From the NCBI RefSeq assembly GCF_002102255.1, contig NZ_LQPH01000026.1:1-48365 (forward strand): DNA of 48,365 bases. Direction: 5' to 3'. Below are positions 18,797-29,032 of this stretch, piece after piece. The stretch comes from Mycobacterium nebraskense (GTDB lineage: Bacteria; Actinomycetota; Actinomycetes; Mycobacteriales; Mycobacteriaceae). Every line of letters starts with the position of its first letter. Within the stretch, counting starts at the first letter, position 1. The position numbers and the translations under genes were made by a program. The notes below the pieces were generated by a model. The model ran no database searches. It was not told the DNA's origin and worked only from the letters and a program-made list of their open reading frames with translations.

Positions 18797-20209
18797 CTAT
18801 TTTTCCGGCTTGACCTTGGCCATCGCCAAGACATCCAGCCGGCGGTCCAGTTCTTCTTCCGACAGCTTGTCGCCGATCAGGCCACGGTCGATCACGGTCT
18901 GGCGAATCGTCTTGCGCTCCTTGAGGGCTTGCTTGGCCACCGCCGCGGCCTCCTCGTAGCCGATCGCCGAGTTCAACGGCGTCACGATCGACGGCGACGA
19001 TTCGGCCAGCTCGCGTAGGTGGTCGACATTGGCGACCAGTCCGGTAATGCAGCGCTCCGCGAACAGCTTCGACACGTTGGTCAGCAGCTTGAACGACTCG
19101 AGGATGTTGCGGGCCATCATCGGGATGTAGACGTTGAGCTCGAAGGCACCGCTCGCACCGCCCCAGGCGACCGCGGCGTCATTGCCGATCACCTGCGCGG
19201 CCACCTGCGTAACCGCTTCCGGAAGAACGGGATTCACCTTGCCCGGCATGATCGAGCTACCCGGCTGCAGGTCCGGCAGCTGGATCTCGGCCAGGCCGGT
19301 CAGCGGGCCCGATCCCATCCAGCGGATGTCGTTGGCGATCTTGGTCAACGACACCGCAATGGTGCGAAGCGCGCCGGAAGCCTCGACCAGGCCGTCGCGC
19401 GCTGCCTGAGCCTCGAAAGAGTTAGCGGCCGTGCGCAATTCGTTCAGACCGGTGGAGGCGATCAACGTCTCGACCACTCTGGCGCCGAAGCCGTCGGGGG
19501 CGTTGAGGCCGGTGCCCACCGCGGTCCCGCCGATCGCCAGCTCACCGAGCCGCGGCAGCGTGGCGCGCACCCGCTCGATCCCCGCCTCGATCTGGCGGGC
19601 ATAGCCGCTGAATTCCTGGCCGAGCGTCACCGGAACGGCGTCCATCAGGTGGGTGCGGCCCGACTTGACCACCGTGTGCCACTCGCGAGCCTTGCTCGCC
19701 AGCGCTTCGTCCAGCACCTCGAGCGCCGGGATCAGGTGACGCACCGCGGCCTCGGTCGCCGCGATGTGGGTGGCGGTCGGGAAGGTGTCGTTGGACGACT
19801 GCGACATGTTGACGTCGTCGTTGGGGTGCACCGTGACACCGCCCCTGGCCGCGATGCTCGCGATCACCTCGTTGGTGTTCATGTTGGAGCTGGTGCCCGA
19901 CCCGGTCTGGAAGACGTCGATGGGGAATTGGTCGTCGTGTTGACCGTCGGCGATCTCGGCGGCCGCGGCGATGATCGCGTCCGCCTTCTCCGGTGCCAGC
20001 AGCCCGAGGTCCTTGTTGACTTGTGCGCAGGCGCCTTTCAGCAGGCCCAGCGCGCGGATCTGGGTGCGCTCCAGGCCCCGGCCCGAGATCGGAAAGTTCT
20101 CCACCGCGCGCTGGGTTTGCGCGCGCCACAACGCCTTTACGGGTACCCGGACCTCGCCCATGGTGTCGTGTTCGATGCGGTATTCGGTATCGGTGGCGCT
20201 GTCGGCCAT
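18797..20209 (-). CDS. fum: Class II fumarate hydratase (Rv1098c)
   Basis: A 470-aa homotetrameric enzyme that interconverts fumarate and L-malate in the TCA cycle, oxygen-stable with no Fe-S cluster. Visible motifs are [31 protein letters not shown] and the superfamily signature [11 protein letters not shown] near residue 320. The length agrees with M. tuberculosis Fum (474 aa). The start ATG 20209 gives [20 protein letters not shown]; the open frame extends further, antisense to nothing known, through the glpX 3' end. It is co-directional with glpX, 26 nt upstream. Confidence 0.96.
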   Translation of the reverse strand: MADSATDTEYRIEHDTMGEVRVPVKALWRAQTQRAVENFPISGRGLERTQIRALGLLKGACAQVNKDLGLLAPEKADAIIAAAAEIADGQHDDQFPIDVFQTGSGTSSNMNTNEVIASIAARGGVTVHPNDDVNMSQSSNDTFPTATHIAATEAAVRHLIPALEVLDEALASKAREWHTVVKSGRTHLMDAVPVTLGQEFSGYARQIEAGIERVRATLPRLGELAIGGTAVGTGLNAPDGFGARVVETLIASTGLNELRTAANSFEAQAARDGLVEASGALRTIAVSLTKIANDIRWMGSGPLTGLAEIQLPDLQPGSSIMPGKVNPVLPEAVTQVAAQVIGNDAAVAWGGASGAFELNVYIPMMARNILESFKLLTNVSKLFAERCITGLVANVDHLRELAESSPSIVTPLNSAIGYEEAAAVAKQALKERKTIRQTVIDRGLIGDKLSEEELDRRLDVLAMAKVKPEK

Positions 20210-20235
20210 AGGTAGCAGTCCTCGCTGGTTTTCGG

Positions 20236-21315
20236 TCAGGGCAGGGGATAGGCGGCAGTGCTGTCGCCGGTGAAGTCGATGGCGGAGTACTCGTTGAGCT
20301 TCGAGAGCCGGTGGTAGGCCTCGATCATGCGCACGGTGCCCGACTTCGACCGCATCACGATCGACTGCGTGGTGCAGCCGCCGGGGTAGTACTGCACGCC
20401 CTTGAGCAGGTCGCCGTTGGTGACCCCGGTGGCGCAGAAGAAGACGTTCTCGCCGGACACCAAGTCCTCGGTGGTCAGCACCCGGTCGACGTCGTGGCCG
20501 GCGTCGATCGCCTTTTGGCGTTCCTCCTCGTCCTTGGGCGCCAGCTGTGCCTGGATGGCACCACCCATACACCGGATCGCGGCGGCGGCGATGATGCCTT
20601 CCGGGGTGCCGCCGATCCCGGCCAGCATGTCGGTGCCCGACTGCGGCCGGCAGGCCGAGATGGCGCCGGCGACATCACCGTCGGTGATCAGCCGGATGCG
20701 GGCCCCGGTCGCCCGGACGTCATGAATGAGCTGCGCGTGCCGCGGCCGGTCCAGGATGCACACCGTCATGTCGCGCACCGACAGCGCCTTCACCTTGGCG
20801 ACGGCCTTGATGTTCTCGGCGATCGGCGCGGTGATGTCGAGCACGTTGGCGGCCTCGGGCCCTACCGCGATCTTGTTCATGTAGAACACCGCCGACGGGT
20901 CGAACATTGCGCCGCGGTCGGCCACCGCCAGCACCGAGATGGCGTTCGGCATGCCTTTGCTCATCAGGGTGGTGCCATCGATCGGGTCCACGGCGAAGTC
21001 GCACTCCGGGCCGTCGCCGTTGCCGACCTCCTCGCCGTTGTAGAGCATCGGCGCGTGGTCCTTCTCGCCCTCGCCGATGACCACCACGCCGCGCATCGAC
21101 ACCGTGTTGACCAGCTCGCGCATCGCGTCGACGGCCGCACCGTCGCCGCCCTCTTTGTCGCCGCGGCCCACCCAGCGGCCGGCGGCCATGGCACCCGCCT
21201 CCGTGACGCGTACCAGTTCCAACGCCAGGTTGCGATCTGGAGCTTCACCGCGCGGCCGAGCCTGCGCTGAGCCTCGGCCGGCGGCAGTGGCCGGGCGGTT
21301 GCCCTCAACTGTCAT
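20236..21315 (-). CDS. glpX: Class II fructose-1,6-bisphosphatase GlpX (Rv1099c)
   Basis: A 359-aa metal-dependent phosphatase that converts fructose 1,6-bisphosphate to fructose 6-phosphate, the essential gluconeogenic step when mycobacteria grow on lipids. Signatures are [30 protein letters not shown] and [11 protein letters not shown] (metal ligands). The first 25 residues are a low-complexity extension, and M. tuberculosis annotations also differ in N-terminal length. ATG 21315 is supported by the open reading frame and by the short divergent gap (55 nt) to Rv1100. Confidence 0.95.
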   Translation of the reverse strand: MTVEGNRPATAAGRGSAQARPRGEAPDRNLALELVRVTEAGAMAAGRWVGRGDKEGGDGAAVDAMRELVNTVSMRGVVVIGEGEKDHAPMLYNGEEVGNGDGPECDFAVDPIDGTTLMSKGMPNAISVLAVADRGAMFDPSAVFYMNKIAVGPEAANVLDITAPIAENIKAVAKVKALSVRDMTVCILDRPRHAQLIHDVRATGARIRLITDGDVAGAISACRPQSGTDMLAGIGGTPEGIIAAAAIRCMGGAIQAQLAPKDEEERQKAIDAGHDVDRVLTTEDLVSGENVFFCATGVTNGDLLKGVQYYPGGCTTQSIVMRSKSGTVRMIEAYHRLSKLNEYSAIDFTGDSTAAYPLP

Positions 21316-21370
21316 GGTTGGAGATTGTCCCAGAAGCGGATCGGTCTGCTGGAACTGGGATACTCGGGGG

Positions 21371-22069
21371 ATGACCGACGAGCCGCCGCTGAATGCCAGC
21401 TCGGACGCCTATGTAGCCGGCGAGCCGGCCCCGGCGCCCGGGCCGGCTGCCAGGCCGGCCAAACCGCGGTTGCTGCAGGACGGCCGCGACATGTTCTGGT
21501 CGCTGATGCCGTTGGTGCTCGGCTGCATTTTGCTGGCCGGCCTGGTGGGCATGTGCTCGTTCCAGCCCGGCAGCCACCAGGGCGCGGCCCCGTCCTACGA
21601 CGCGCCGGCGGCGCTGCGGGCCGATGCCGCGGCGCTCGGCTTCCCCATTCGGCTGCCCAAGCTGCCCGCGGGCTGGCAGGCCAACTCCGGCAGCCGCGGC
21701 GGCATCCAGGGCGGCCGCATCGACCCCGCGACCGGTCAACGGCAGAACGCGGCCACCTCGGTCGTCGGCTACCTCAGTCCGACCGGGATGTATATGAGCC
21801 TGACCCAGAGCAACGCCGACGAGGACAAACTGGTGGGGTCGATCCATTCGTCGGCGTATCCGGCCGGAACGGTCGACGTCGCCGGGACCAACTGGGTCGT
21901 CTACAACGGCGCCGGCCAAACCGGGGCGGACGCGGAGCCGGTGTGGACCACCCGCCTCACCGGCCCGTCCGGGGTTACCCAAATCGCGATAACCGGTGCC
22001 GGCAACACTGATCAGTTCCGTACGCTGGCTTCGGCGACGCAATCGCAGCCGCCGTTACCCGCGCGCTGA
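21371..22069 (+). CDS. DUF4245 membrane-anchored protein (Rv1100)
   Basis: A 232-aa protein with a Pro/Ala-rich N-terminus, one membrane segment at about 42-62 ([20 protein letters not shown]), and an extracytoplasmic domain with [18 protein letters not shown] and NWVVYNGAG. It matches the conserved actinobacterial DUF4245 family and has the same length as Rv1100. GATACT lies 6 nt before ATG 21371, consistent with a leaderless start. The 13-nt gap to the dienelactone hydrolase suggests an operon. Function is unknown. Confidence 0.85.
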   Translation: MTDEPPLNASSDAYVAGEPAPAPGPAARPAKPRLLQDGRDMFWSLMPLVLGCILLAGLVGMCSFQPGSHQGAAPSYDAPAALRADAAALGFPIRLPKLPAGWQANSGSRGGIQGGRIDPATGQRQNAATSVVGYLSPTGMYMSLTQSNADEDKLVGSIHSSAYPAGTVDVAGTNWVVYNGAGQTGADAEPVWTTRLTGPSGVTQIAITGAGNTDQFRTLASATQSQPPLPAR

Positions 22070-22082
22070 AGAAGGGCCGAGC

Positions 22083-22880
22083 ATGACTGCACCCCAGGCA
22101 GATCTGTCCGGATGGTCGGTGGCGCCGTTCACCGGTGGCGGTTACACCCATGACGTCTACCGCAAGGGCAGCGGCCCCGGGGTGGTGCTGATTCCCGAGA
22201 TACCCGGGATCCATCCCGGTGTGCTGGCCCTGGGCAATCACCTGGTGGACAACGGCTTCACCGTCGCCATGCCGTCGCTGTTCGGTGAGCCGGGCAAGCC
22301 GGCGACGGTCGGCTACACGCTGGCCACCATCACGCGTGCTTGTGTGGCAAGGGAATTCGCGGCGTTCGCGATGAACAAGGAGCGGCCGGTGTCGTTGTTC
22401 CTGCGCGCGCTGGCCCGTGACCTCAACGCGTCGACACCGGACAAGGGTGTCGGCGTGATCGGCCAATGCTTCACAGGCGGTTTCGCGCTGGCCGTCGCGG
22501 TCGACGACGCCGTCCTGGCCCCGGTGCTTTCGCAGCCGTCGGTACCGCTGCCGTTGGGTCGTTCGCGGCGCCACGATCCCGGGCTGAGCGAATCCGAACT
22601 GGCCACCGTGGCCGATCGCTGCGCCAACGAGGGCCTGTGCGCGATGGCTCTGCGGTTCAGCGAGGACAGCGCCGTGCCCCGCGAACGGTTCGCGGCGCTC
22701 AAGGAGCCGCTCGGTGACGCGTTCGAGGTCATCGAGATCGACTCCGGGCCGGGCAACGTGGGCGGTTTCGGCAAGCGGGCGCACTCCGTGCTGACCGACG
22801 AGGTCCGCGAAGTCGACGGCCAGCCGGCTTACGAGGCCCGCAAGCGCGTGGTCGAGTTCCTCGCTCAGCGCCTTGGCTAG
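22083..22880 (+). CDS. Dienelactone hydrolase-family protein
   Basis: A 265-aa alpha/beta hydrolase. The nucleophile elbow reads GVIGQCFTGG, with Cys as nucleophile as in true dienelactone hydrolases, and VVLIPEIPGIHPGV matches the oxyanion region. DLH proteins hydrolyse cyclic enol-lactones from aromatic ring cleavage, but many homologues have other substrates, so the substrate is open. AGAAGGG lies 8 nt before ATG. It follows Rv1100 by 13 nt and is followed by the carboxylesterase with a 13-nt gap whose ribosome-binding site overlaps this stop codon, so the two hydrolases are co-translated. Confidence 0.82.
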   Translation: MTAPQADLSGWSVAPFTGGGYTHDVYRKGSGPGVVLIPEIPGIHPGVLALGNHLVDNGFTVAMPSLFGEPGKPATVGYTLATITRACVAREFAAFAMNKERPVSLFLRALARDLNASTPDKGVGVIGQCFTGGFALAVAVDDAVLAPVLSQPSVPLPLGRSRRHDPGLSESELATVADRCANEGLCAMALRFSEDSAVPRERFAALKEPLGDAFEVIEIDSGPGNVGGFGKRAHSVLTDEVREVDGQPAYEARKRVVEFLAQRLG

Positions 22881-22893
22881 GAAAGCTCCACAC

Positions 22894-24450
22894 ATGACGA
22901 TTACGACCAATGACCGGGTGGTCGAAACCTCCTTCGGCCCCGTCCGCGGCGCCGATGACGGCCGTATCAGCACGTGGAAGGGCGTCCGGTACGCCGCCCC
23001 GCCCGTCGGCGACCTGCGCTTCCGGGTCCCGCAGCCGCCGGAGAGATGGACCGAGGTCGCCGACGCGACCACGTTCGGCCCCGCCTGCCTGCAGCCGGTC
23101 TTCCCCAACATGCCCCTCGATCTGGGCGCGCCGCAGGGCGATGATTGCCTGCGGCTCAACATTTGGGCGTCATCGGACACCGAACCCGGAGACAGCAAAC
23201 CGGTGATGGTGTGGCTGCACGGCGGCGCTTACGTCCTGGGATCCGGCAGTCAGGTGCTTTATGACGGTCGCCGGTTGGTCGGCGGCGGTGATGTCATCGT
23301 GGTGACGGTCAACTATCGGCTCGGGGCGCTGGGCTTCGTCGACCTGTCCTCGCTCGATACGGGCCGTCGGCGTTTCGACTCCAACATCGGGCTGCACGAC
23401 GTGCTGGCCGCCCTGCGCTGGGTGCGCGACAACATCGCGGCGTTCGGCGGCGATCCCGGCAGGGTCACGCTGTTCGGTGAATCCGCCGGCGCCGGCATCG
23501 TCACGACGCTGCTCGCCGTCCCGGCGGCCGAGGGCCTGTTCTCCGCCGCGATCGCCCAAAGCTCCCCGGCCACGTCGGTTTACGACCGCGACCGGGGCCG
23601 CCGCGTGGCGTCGAGTCTGCTGGACAAGCTGGGGATCGCCGAGTCCGACGCGCAGCGGTTGCTCGGGGTTCCCGACGCCGCGATCCTGTCCGCTTCCCAG
23701 CAGGTGTTCGACGAAGTGCCCGTGCGGAACCCGGGCACGCTCGCGTTCGTCCCGATCGTCGACGGTGACCTGCTGCACGACTATCCGGTCAAGTTGGCGC
23801 AGGAGGGCCGCTCGCACCCGGTTCCTTTGATCATCGGGACGAACAAGCATGAGGCGGCGCTGTTCCGGCTGATGAGGTCGCCGCTGATGCCGATCACGCC
23901 GCACGCGATCACGTCGATGTTCTCCCAGATCGCCGCCGAGCAGCCGGACCTGCAACTGCCGACGCCGGAGGAGATCGGTTCGGCGTACACGTATTCGCGT
24001 TGGCGGCGCAAGGCGCGCAGCATGAGCATCGCGACCGACGTCGGGTTCCGGATGCCGTCGGTGTGGCTGGCCGAGGGGCACAGCGGGGTGGCGCCGGTGT
24101 ACCTGTACCGGTTCGACTACTCGACCCCGCTGCTGAAGGTGCTGTTGGTCAGGGCCGCCCATGCCACCGAATTGCCTTATGTCTGGGGCAATCTCGGGGC
24201 GCCGAAGGATCCCACGTTGAAACTGGGCGGCAGCAAGACCGCCAAGGCGGTTTCCAAGAGAATGCGGACCCGGTGGGTCAACTTCGCTGCGCGTTCAACG
24301 CCCGCGGGTCCGGATGGCGAGCCGGACTGGCGGCCCTACCGGGAGGCCGATCGCGCCTGCCTGATCATCGACAAGCGCGACACCGTCGCACACGATGTCG
24401 ATGCGAATATCCTGGCCGCCTGGGGCAGCCAGATGGTGGGCTTCCGGTAG
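22894..24450 (+). CDS. Type B carboxylesterase (para-nitrobenzyl esterase family)
   Basis: A 518-aa enzyme with the complete triad: FGESAGAG with S197, a Glu in GTNKHEAALF and a His in AAHATELPYVWG. HGGAYVLGSG forms the oxyanion hole. There is no signal peptide, so it is cytosolic. ATG 22894 with AGGAAAG 8 nt upstream is preferred over the TTG at 22873. M. tuberculosis Rv1104 and Rv1105 are annotated, as I recall, as two adjacent para-nitrobenzyl-esterase fragments; this intact gene may be their undamaged counterpart in a slightly different position. It is convergent with the DUF20 permease, 9 nt apart. Confidence 0.9.
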   Translation: MTITTNDRVVETSFGPVRGADDGRISTWKGVRYAAPPVGDLRFRVPQPPERWTEVADATTFGPACLQPVFPNMPLDLGAPQGDDCLRLNIWASSDTEPGDSKPVMVWLHGGAYVLGSGSQVLYDGRRLVGGGDVIVVTVNYRLGALGFVDLSSLDTGRRRFDSNIGLHDVLAALRWVRDNIAAFGGDPGRVTLFGESAGAGIVTTLLAVPAAEGLFSAAIAQSSPATSVYDRDRGRRVASSLLDKLGIAESDAQRLLGVPDAAILSASQQVFDEVPVRNPGTLAFVPIVDGDLLHDYPVKLAQEGRSHPVPLIIGTNKHEAALFRLMRSPLMPITPHAITSMFSQIAAEQPDLQLPTPEEIGSAYTYSRWRRKARSMSIATDVGFRMPSVWLAEGHSGVAPVYLYRFDYSTPLLKVLLVRAAHATELPYVWGNLGAPKDPTLKLGGSKTAKAVSKRMRTRWVNFAARSTPAGPDGEPDWRPYREADRACLIIDKRDTVAHDVDANILAAWGSQMVGFR

Positions 24451-24459
24451 CTGCGGGTC

Positions 24460-25620
24460 TTATTCGGCGACTGACCGCGCGGCGCCCGCCTTTTCCCGCC
24501 GGCGAAACCAATTGCGGCGGACGGGTTGTGCGTCGGCCGGTGGTGGGTCGGGCGTGCCCAGTTCGGCCCCCTTGAACACCACCAGATACACCTCGACGGT
24601 GGTGACGATGAGGATCATCAAGACCGGGCCGATGACGATGCCCCAGGGGCCGAACATGGCGATGCCGGCGAACACCGACAGCAGCATGAGCGCCGGATTC
24701 AGCCGAGCGTCACGCGGAACGAGGATGGGGCGCAGGAAGTTGTCGATGTTGGTGACCACGACGAGGTGCCAGAGCACCACAAACACGCCGCCGGCGATGT
24801 TGCCGTAGAAGATCATTCCGATGCCGAAGGGGATGGTCACGATCCCGCCGCCCAGCGGAATGATCGACAACGCGGTCAGCAGGACCGCGAAGATGAAGAA
24901 GCCGTGGTGAAAGCCGGCGACATAGATGGACGCGGCGCCCGCGACGCCCTGGCAGAGCGCTATCACGAACTGACCACTGACGGTGCCGCGCACCATTGCT
25001 CCGGCTTTGCCCAGGTACAGATCCGTGACCTCGTCGCCGAGGGGGTTGAGCTCGGCGATCAATCTCCGCACCCGCTCGCGGTGCACCAACAGCGCGACGA
25101 ACACGTACAGGAAGATGATGGCCGACGTGACGGCGCCGGCGATACCGCCGACGGCGCCCTGCAGGAAGTGCAGGGCCCATTCACCGACGTTGCGGCCCAC
25201 CGTGACCATCGCCTTGCGCAGCGTTTCCGTGGTTATCGTCATGTGCGCGAAGGGAACCCGAGACAGCAGCTCGTTCACCGCGTGTAGGGTGCGGTCACCA
25301 AGCCCGCTCAGGTCTGTCGACTTCACCCACTCGGTGATGCTGTCGATCATGCGCGAGATCTGAACGATCGCCAGGATCACCAGGAGCGTGACCGGCACGA
25401 TGACAATCACCAGAGCGGACAACAGGGTGCAGGTCGCCGCCAAGCCGGTGCCCAGCCGCCTGTTGAACCTGTTGAACAGTGGTGTGAATAGGTAGGCCCC
25501 GACCGCGGCCACGACGATCAGCACGAAGTAGTCGCGCAGAAAGTACGCACCGAACAGCAGGGCGATTGCCGTCAGTATCGCCAGGGCGCGTTTTTGGTTG
25601 AGCGTGAATTCGGTATTCAT
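24460..25620 (-). CDS. AI-2E/DUF20 family permease (Rv1101c)
   Basis: A 386-aa polytopic protein with eight or so membrane segments: paired helices at the N-terminus (LAILTAIALLFGAYFLRDYF, LIVVAAVGAYLFTP), a central amphipathic region (SRMIDSITEWVKSTDL), then the conserved IPLGGGIVTIPFGIGMIFYGN and DNFLRPILVPRDARLNP motifs. The family includes E. coli TqsA/YdiK-like exporters and Na+/H+ antiporters; substrates are mostly unknown. A C-terminal basic tail (RRNWFRRREKAG) is cytosolic. The length matches Rv1101c (385 aa). Confidence 0.9.
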   Translation of the reverse strand: MNTEFTLNQKRALAILTAIALLFGAYFLRDYFVLIVVAAVGAYLFTPLFNRFNRRLGTGLAATCTLLSALVIVIVPVTLLVILAIVQISRMIDSITEWVKSTDLSGLGDRTLHAVNELLSRVPFAHMTITTETLRKAMVTVGRNVGEWALHFLQGAVGGIAGAVTSAIIFLYVFVALLVHRERVRRLIAELNPLGDEVTDLYLGKAGAMVRGTVSGQFVIALCQGVAGAASIYVAGFHHGFFIFAVLLTALSIIPLGGGIVTIPFGIGMIFYGNIAGGVFVVLWHLVVVTNIDNFLRPILVPRDARLNPALMLLSVFAGIAMFGPWGIVIGPVLMILIVTTVEVYLVVFKGAELGTPDPPPADAQPVRRNWFRRREKAGAARSVAE

Positions 25621-25705
25621 GCAACGGGGCCGCCCTCCGCGTCGTCGTCGCTGAAGGAACCTTAGCCCCGGGCCGGTGTTTTCGTCAGCGTCCGCGTAAG
25701 CGCGT

Positions 25706-26824
25706 TTACCTCCTCCCGCCCACCGTCGGCTTCGGGGACCCCACCTCCGCTTGGCTTTTCATCCGCTGGAACATGTCGACGTAGTAGGGCAGGCATTCCG
25801 ACAACGCCTGCTCGGTGGTGAACAGGGGCTCGTAGCCGAGGTCGCGGCGCGCCTTGGCGACCGAGAAGTAGTTGTCCAGATAAAGCCGCTCAACGGCCAG
25901 CGGCTCGAGCAGCGGCGCGGGGATGCCGAAGCGGAAATGCAGCCGCTGCCAACCGGTCATCGCCACGCGGACCATCGGGCCGTTCACCCGCACCCGGGGC
26001 CAGTTCACGCCGCAGGCCTCTACCACCGGCCGGGCGAACTCGAACATGTTGATCGGTTCGTCGTCGTTGATGAAGTACGCCTGACCGGGCGCGGTGCCAC
26101 CGGGGACGAGATGCTGGGCCGCCAGGATGAAACCGTGAATCAGGTTGTGCACGTAGGAGTTATCCAGCCGGGCCGATTTCCGGCCGATCAGCACCTTGAC
26201 GTGGCCGGCGATCACGCTTTCGAACAGCTTGCGGAACATCGTCTGGTCGCCGCGGCCCCAGATCCCGCTGGGCCGGATCGCGCACGTCAGCATGCCGCCA
26301 GTACCGTTCTGCGACAGGACGAACCGTTCGGCGATGACCTTTGTCTCGGTATACAGGTCGTTGAACCGGTCGGTGTAGGGCAGCGTCTCGTCCCCGCCGG
26401 GGATGTTCTGGCCGCCCATCACGACGCTGTTGGACGAGGTGTAGACGAATCGCTTCGCCCCGGCCGCCTGCCCGGCGTGCACCAGGTTCTCGGTGCCGCC
26501 GACGTTGACCGCGAAGCTGCGTTGCCGGTATGCGTCGGTCACCGACGCGCCGCCCATCAGGTCGATGATCGCCGCGGTGTGGAAGATGGTGTCGATGCCG
26601 TCGACCGCCTGGGCGCACACCGCGGCGTCGGTGATGTCACCCTCGAGCACCTCCAGTTGCGGGTGCTGCGCAAGCGGCGACGGCGCGCGGTCGAACGAAC
26701 GCACCCGGTACCCGCGGTCGAGCAGGGTGGTCACCAGGTTGGCGCCGACGAATCCGGAGCCGCCGGTGACCAGGACGCGGCCGAGTTCGGTGGTCAGTAA
26801 CGCATCAGCCATGGGCCGAAGCAT
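25706..26824 (-). CDS. 3-beta-hydroxysteroid dehydrogenase / cholesterol dehydrogenase (Rv1106c)
   Basis: A 372-aa extended SDR that oxidises cholesterol to cholest-4-en-3-one using NAD(P), as shown for the M. tuberculosis enzyme. The Rossmann motif VTGGSGFVGANLV is at the N-terminus. The catalytic Ser region is VYTSSNSVV, and the Tyr-Lys pair is in YTETKVIAERF. The C-terminal LEPLAVERLYLDNYFSVAKARRDLGYEP is diagnostic for this subgroup. ATG 26824 (MLRPMADA) matches the M. tuberculosis N-terminus; 26842 and 26812 are alternatives. A KstR-type operator lies 4 nt upstream. Confidence 0.93.
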   Translation of the reverse strand: MLRPMADALLTTELGRVLVTGGSGFVGANLVTTLLDRGYRVRSFDRAPSPLAQHPQLEVLEGDITDAAVCAQAVDGIDTIFHTAAIIDLMGGASVTDAYRQRSFAVNVGGTENLVHAGQAAGAKRFVYTSSNSVVMGGQNIPGGDETLPYTDRFNDLYTETKVIAERFVLSQNGTGGMLTCAIRPSGIWGRGDQTMFRKLFESVIAGHVKVLIGRKSARLDNSYVHNLIHGFILAAQHLVPGGTAPGQAYFINDDEPINMFEFARPVVEACGVNWPRVRVNGPMVRVAMTGWQRLHFRFGIPAPLLEPLAVERLYLDNYFSVAKARRDLGYEPLFTTEQALSECLPYYVDMFQRMKSQAEVGSPKPTVGGRR

Positions 26825-26827
26825 AAC

Positions 26828-26841
26828 TGAAACGTGTTCCA
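26828..26841 (-). promoter_or_regulatory. KstR-type operator at the 3-beta-HSD start
   Basis: Read on the minus strand, TGGAACACGTTTCA fits the TnnAACnnGTTnnA palindrome of KstR, the TetR repressor of cholesterol catabolism genes in mycobacteria. It sits 4 nt before the start codon, where bound repressor would block transcription until cholesterol-derived CoA esters release it. Confidence 0.65.
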
Positions 26842-26885
26842 ATTTGGCAAGGCGTCATAATTTTGGTTTCGCAAAATGGCCGAAA

Positions 26886-27122
26886 TCAGGCGTCGTCCGC
26901 CTGGCCGGCCGCGAGCGCATCCTCGATTCTCTTGCGGGCTCCAGCTAAGTGTTCTTCGCATCGTTTTGCGAGTTCTTCGCCTCTTTCCCATAACTTCAGC
27001 GACGCGTCGAGGTCCAGGCCGCCCTGCTCCAGCAGACGGACGACTTCGATCAGTTCATCCCGGCACGCTTCGTAGCCGAGCTTACTAATAGGCGTAATTG
27101 ATTGTTCGTCTTTACCGGCCAT
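26886..27122 (-). CDS. xseB: Exodeoxyribonuclease VII small subunit XseB (Rv1107c)
   Basis: A 78-aa helical protein: [48 protein letters not shown] follows the family closely. Several copies bind the coiled coil of XseA. It overlaps the end of xseA by 11 nt, so translation is coupled. ExoVII degrades single-stranded DNA in both directions during repair. Confidence 0.94.
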   Translation of the reverse strand: MAGKDEQSITPISKLGYEACRDELIEVVRLLEQGGLDLDASLKLWERGEELAKRCEEHLAGARKRIEDALAAGQADDA

Positions 27123-28362
27123 CGGTCGGCCCTTCGCTCACCGCGGCGATGGCGCCGTCGTTAACTCGCACCCGCAGCCGGCTGCCCGCGGGCGCGTCGG
27201 CGACCGACCGTAGCACCGCCGGGGCGCCGGAGTCCGGCACCGCCTGTACCACGGCGTAGCCGCGCGCCAGCGTGGCTGCCGGTCCGAGTGTCGCCAGTCG
27301 CGCGCTCAGGTGACCGACGCGCTCCGTCTCGGCGGCGGCCAGGCGGGTGATGTCGCGGCGAATCGCCGACCGGGCCCGGTGAATTTCGTCGGCGCGCGCC
27401 GTCAATGCCGTCAGCGGCTCGGCGAGCACCGGTCGGCTGCGGACCTGGGCCAGCGCGCGTTGTTCGCGCGACACCCAATTGCGCAGCGCCTGCGCGCTTC
27501 GCCGACGCAAGTCGCCGATCAGGCGTTGTTCGGCGGCGGTGTCGGGCACCACCTTCTTGGCCGCGTCGGTGGGAGTGGCGGCACGCAAATCGGCAACCAG
27601 GTCGCACAGCGGATTGTCGGGCTCGTGCCCGACCGCGCTGATCACCGGGGTGCGGCACGTCGCGATGGCGCGGCACAGCGTCTCGTCGGAGAACGGCAAC
27701 AGGTCCTCGACGCTACCGCCGCCCCGGGCCACCACGATGACGTCGACCTCGACGTGGCGGTCGAGTTCGTACAGCGCTTCGACTATCTGCGCCACCGCGT
27801 TCGGCCCCTGGACCGCCGTGTTGCGCACGGCGAAACGCACCCCGGGCCAGCGTCCGGTGGCCACCGTCGTCACGTCGCGCTCGGCAGCGCTGGCCCGGCC
27901 CGTGATGAGGCCGATCATGTTGGGCAGAAAGGGGATTGGCCGCTTGAGCCGGGGGTCGAAGAGTCCTTCGGCGTCCAGCAGCCGGCGCAGCCGATCGATC
28001 CGGGCCAGCAGCTCGCCCACGCCCACGGCGCGAATCTCGCTGAGCCGCAACGAGAATGTGCCCCGGCCGGTGTAGAACGAGGGCTTGCCGCAGACCACGA
28101 CCTGCGTGCCCTCGGCCAATTTCACCGGCGCGTTGGCCACCAGGTCGCGCGAACAGGTCACGCTCAGCGACATGTCGGCGGCCGGGTCGCGCAACACCAT
28201 GAACACCGTCTTGGAATCGGGCCGCGCGCTGATCTGGGCCAGCTGGCCCTCGACCCATACCGTGCCGAGCTTGTCGATCCAGCCCGCGACCCGAATGGCC
28301 ACCGCGCGCACCGGAAACGGGTTCTCGGCGGAATTCGGTTCGGAATCTGCGGCCGGGGTCAC
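27112..28362 (-). CDS. xseA: Exodeoxyribonuclease VII large subunit XseA (Rv1108c)
   Basis: A 416-aa protein. The N-terminal OB-fold spans about residues 15-110 ([25 protein letters not shown]). The catalytic core has [52 protein letters not shown] and [19 protein letters not shown] long helical coiled coil follows, then the C-terminal [11 protein letters not shown]. The GTG start overlaps the Rv1109c stop by GTGA. The order Rv1109c-xseA-xseB is a coupled operon as in M. tuberculosis. Confidence 0.96.
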   Translation of the reverse strand: MTPAADSEPNSAENPFPVRAVAIRVAGWIDKLGTVWVEGQLAQISARPDSKTVFMVLRDPAADMSLSVTCSRDLVANAPVKLAEGTQVVVCGKPSFYTGRGTFSLRLSEIRAVGVGELLARIDRLRRLLDAEGLFDPRLKRPIPFLPNMIGLITGRASAAERDVTTVATGRWPGVRFAVRNTAVQGPNAVAQIVEALYELDRHVEVDVIVVARGGGSVEDLLPFSDETLCRAIATCRTPVISAVGHEPDNPLCDLVADLRAATPTDAAKKVVPDTAAEQRLIGDLRRRSAQALRNWVSREQRALAQVRSRPVLAEPLTALTARADEIHRARSAIRRDITRLAAAETERVGHLSARLATLGPAATLARGYAVVQAVPDSGAPAVLRSVADAPAGSRLRVRVNDGAIAAVSEGPTDGR

Positions 28363-28943
28363 TTCGCGTTCGCGCGGGTGATCCTGTTGGCCAGCAGCGT
28401 CTGAAACGGCGCGCGGGCCTTGGTGGCCTGCTCGAAGGTCAGCAGGGCTTCGAGTTCGTCGACGCTCAGCGATTGCAGACGCGCCCGCAGCTGCGCCAGC
28501 GTCAGCGCCGCATAGTCCAGCTCGGTCACCACCGACGGTTGCGGATTCGCCGGCGCGTCCGAGGAATTCCTGCCCTGTTTCAGGGGAGCGGCATCGGCCG
28601 CGGCGTCGGCGAGCGAGTACAACGCGAACCGTCCCTCGGTTCGGCGGTCGCCGCCGCCGCCGTTCTCGGGGGGGCCGGCCGCTTCGACCGCTTCGGGCAG
28701 GTCCTCGTCAAAGGTGGCCCATTCCGGCTGCTCGTCCTTCGGCGGAAAGATGTTCTCCAGGGTGCTGTCACCCTTGATCGCCAGCTCGGCGAGGTTCTGC
28801 TGAAATCGCATCACAAGGTGTGCCGCCTGACTGGCTAATGTCATGGGGTACATCAGGATGGTTTTCGGCAGCTTCATGGTCTCCTCGACGGCGACTGTGG
28901 CCGCGCCGACCAATAGCCGAACTCCATACGGTGCAGTAGCCAT
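28359..28943 (-). CDS. Lipid-droplet-associated-type protein (Rv1109c)
   Basis: A 194-aa soluble protein. The N-terminus [53 protein letters not shown] is amphipathic and conserved; the centre is an acidic, Gly/Pro-rich linker; the C-terminus is helical ([27 protein letters not shown]). Databases label orthologues as lipid-droplet-associated; I cannot test this from sequence, but an amphipathic N-terminus is compatible with lipid binding. The last helical motif is also seen in other mycobacterial proteins. It is divergent from ispH across 89 nt and coupled to xseA. Confidence 0.85.
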   Translation of the reverse strand: MATAPYGVRLLVGAATVAVEETMKLPKTILMYPMTLASQAAHLVMRFQQNLAELAIKGDSTLENIFPPKDEQPEWATFDEDLPEAVEAAGPPENGGGGDRRTEGRFALYSLADAAADAAPLKQGRNSSDAPANPQPSVVTELDYAALTLAQLRARLQSLSVDELEALLTFEQATKARAPFQTLLANRITRANAK

Positions 28944-29019
28944 GGGTCCAAGATTGCCTTAAGCGACCGCTAACTCCAAGCCCGCCGGCGCGAGCTGGCA
29001 AGCCCGTGTCGGCAGAACG

Positions 29020-29025
29020 TACCCT
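29020..29025 (+). promoter_or_regulatory. Leaderless -10 box of ispH
   Basis: TACCCT lies 7 nt before ATG 29033 and supports it over the upstream in-frame GTG at 29006. Confidence 0.55.
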
Positions 29026-29032
29026 GGGTGTC

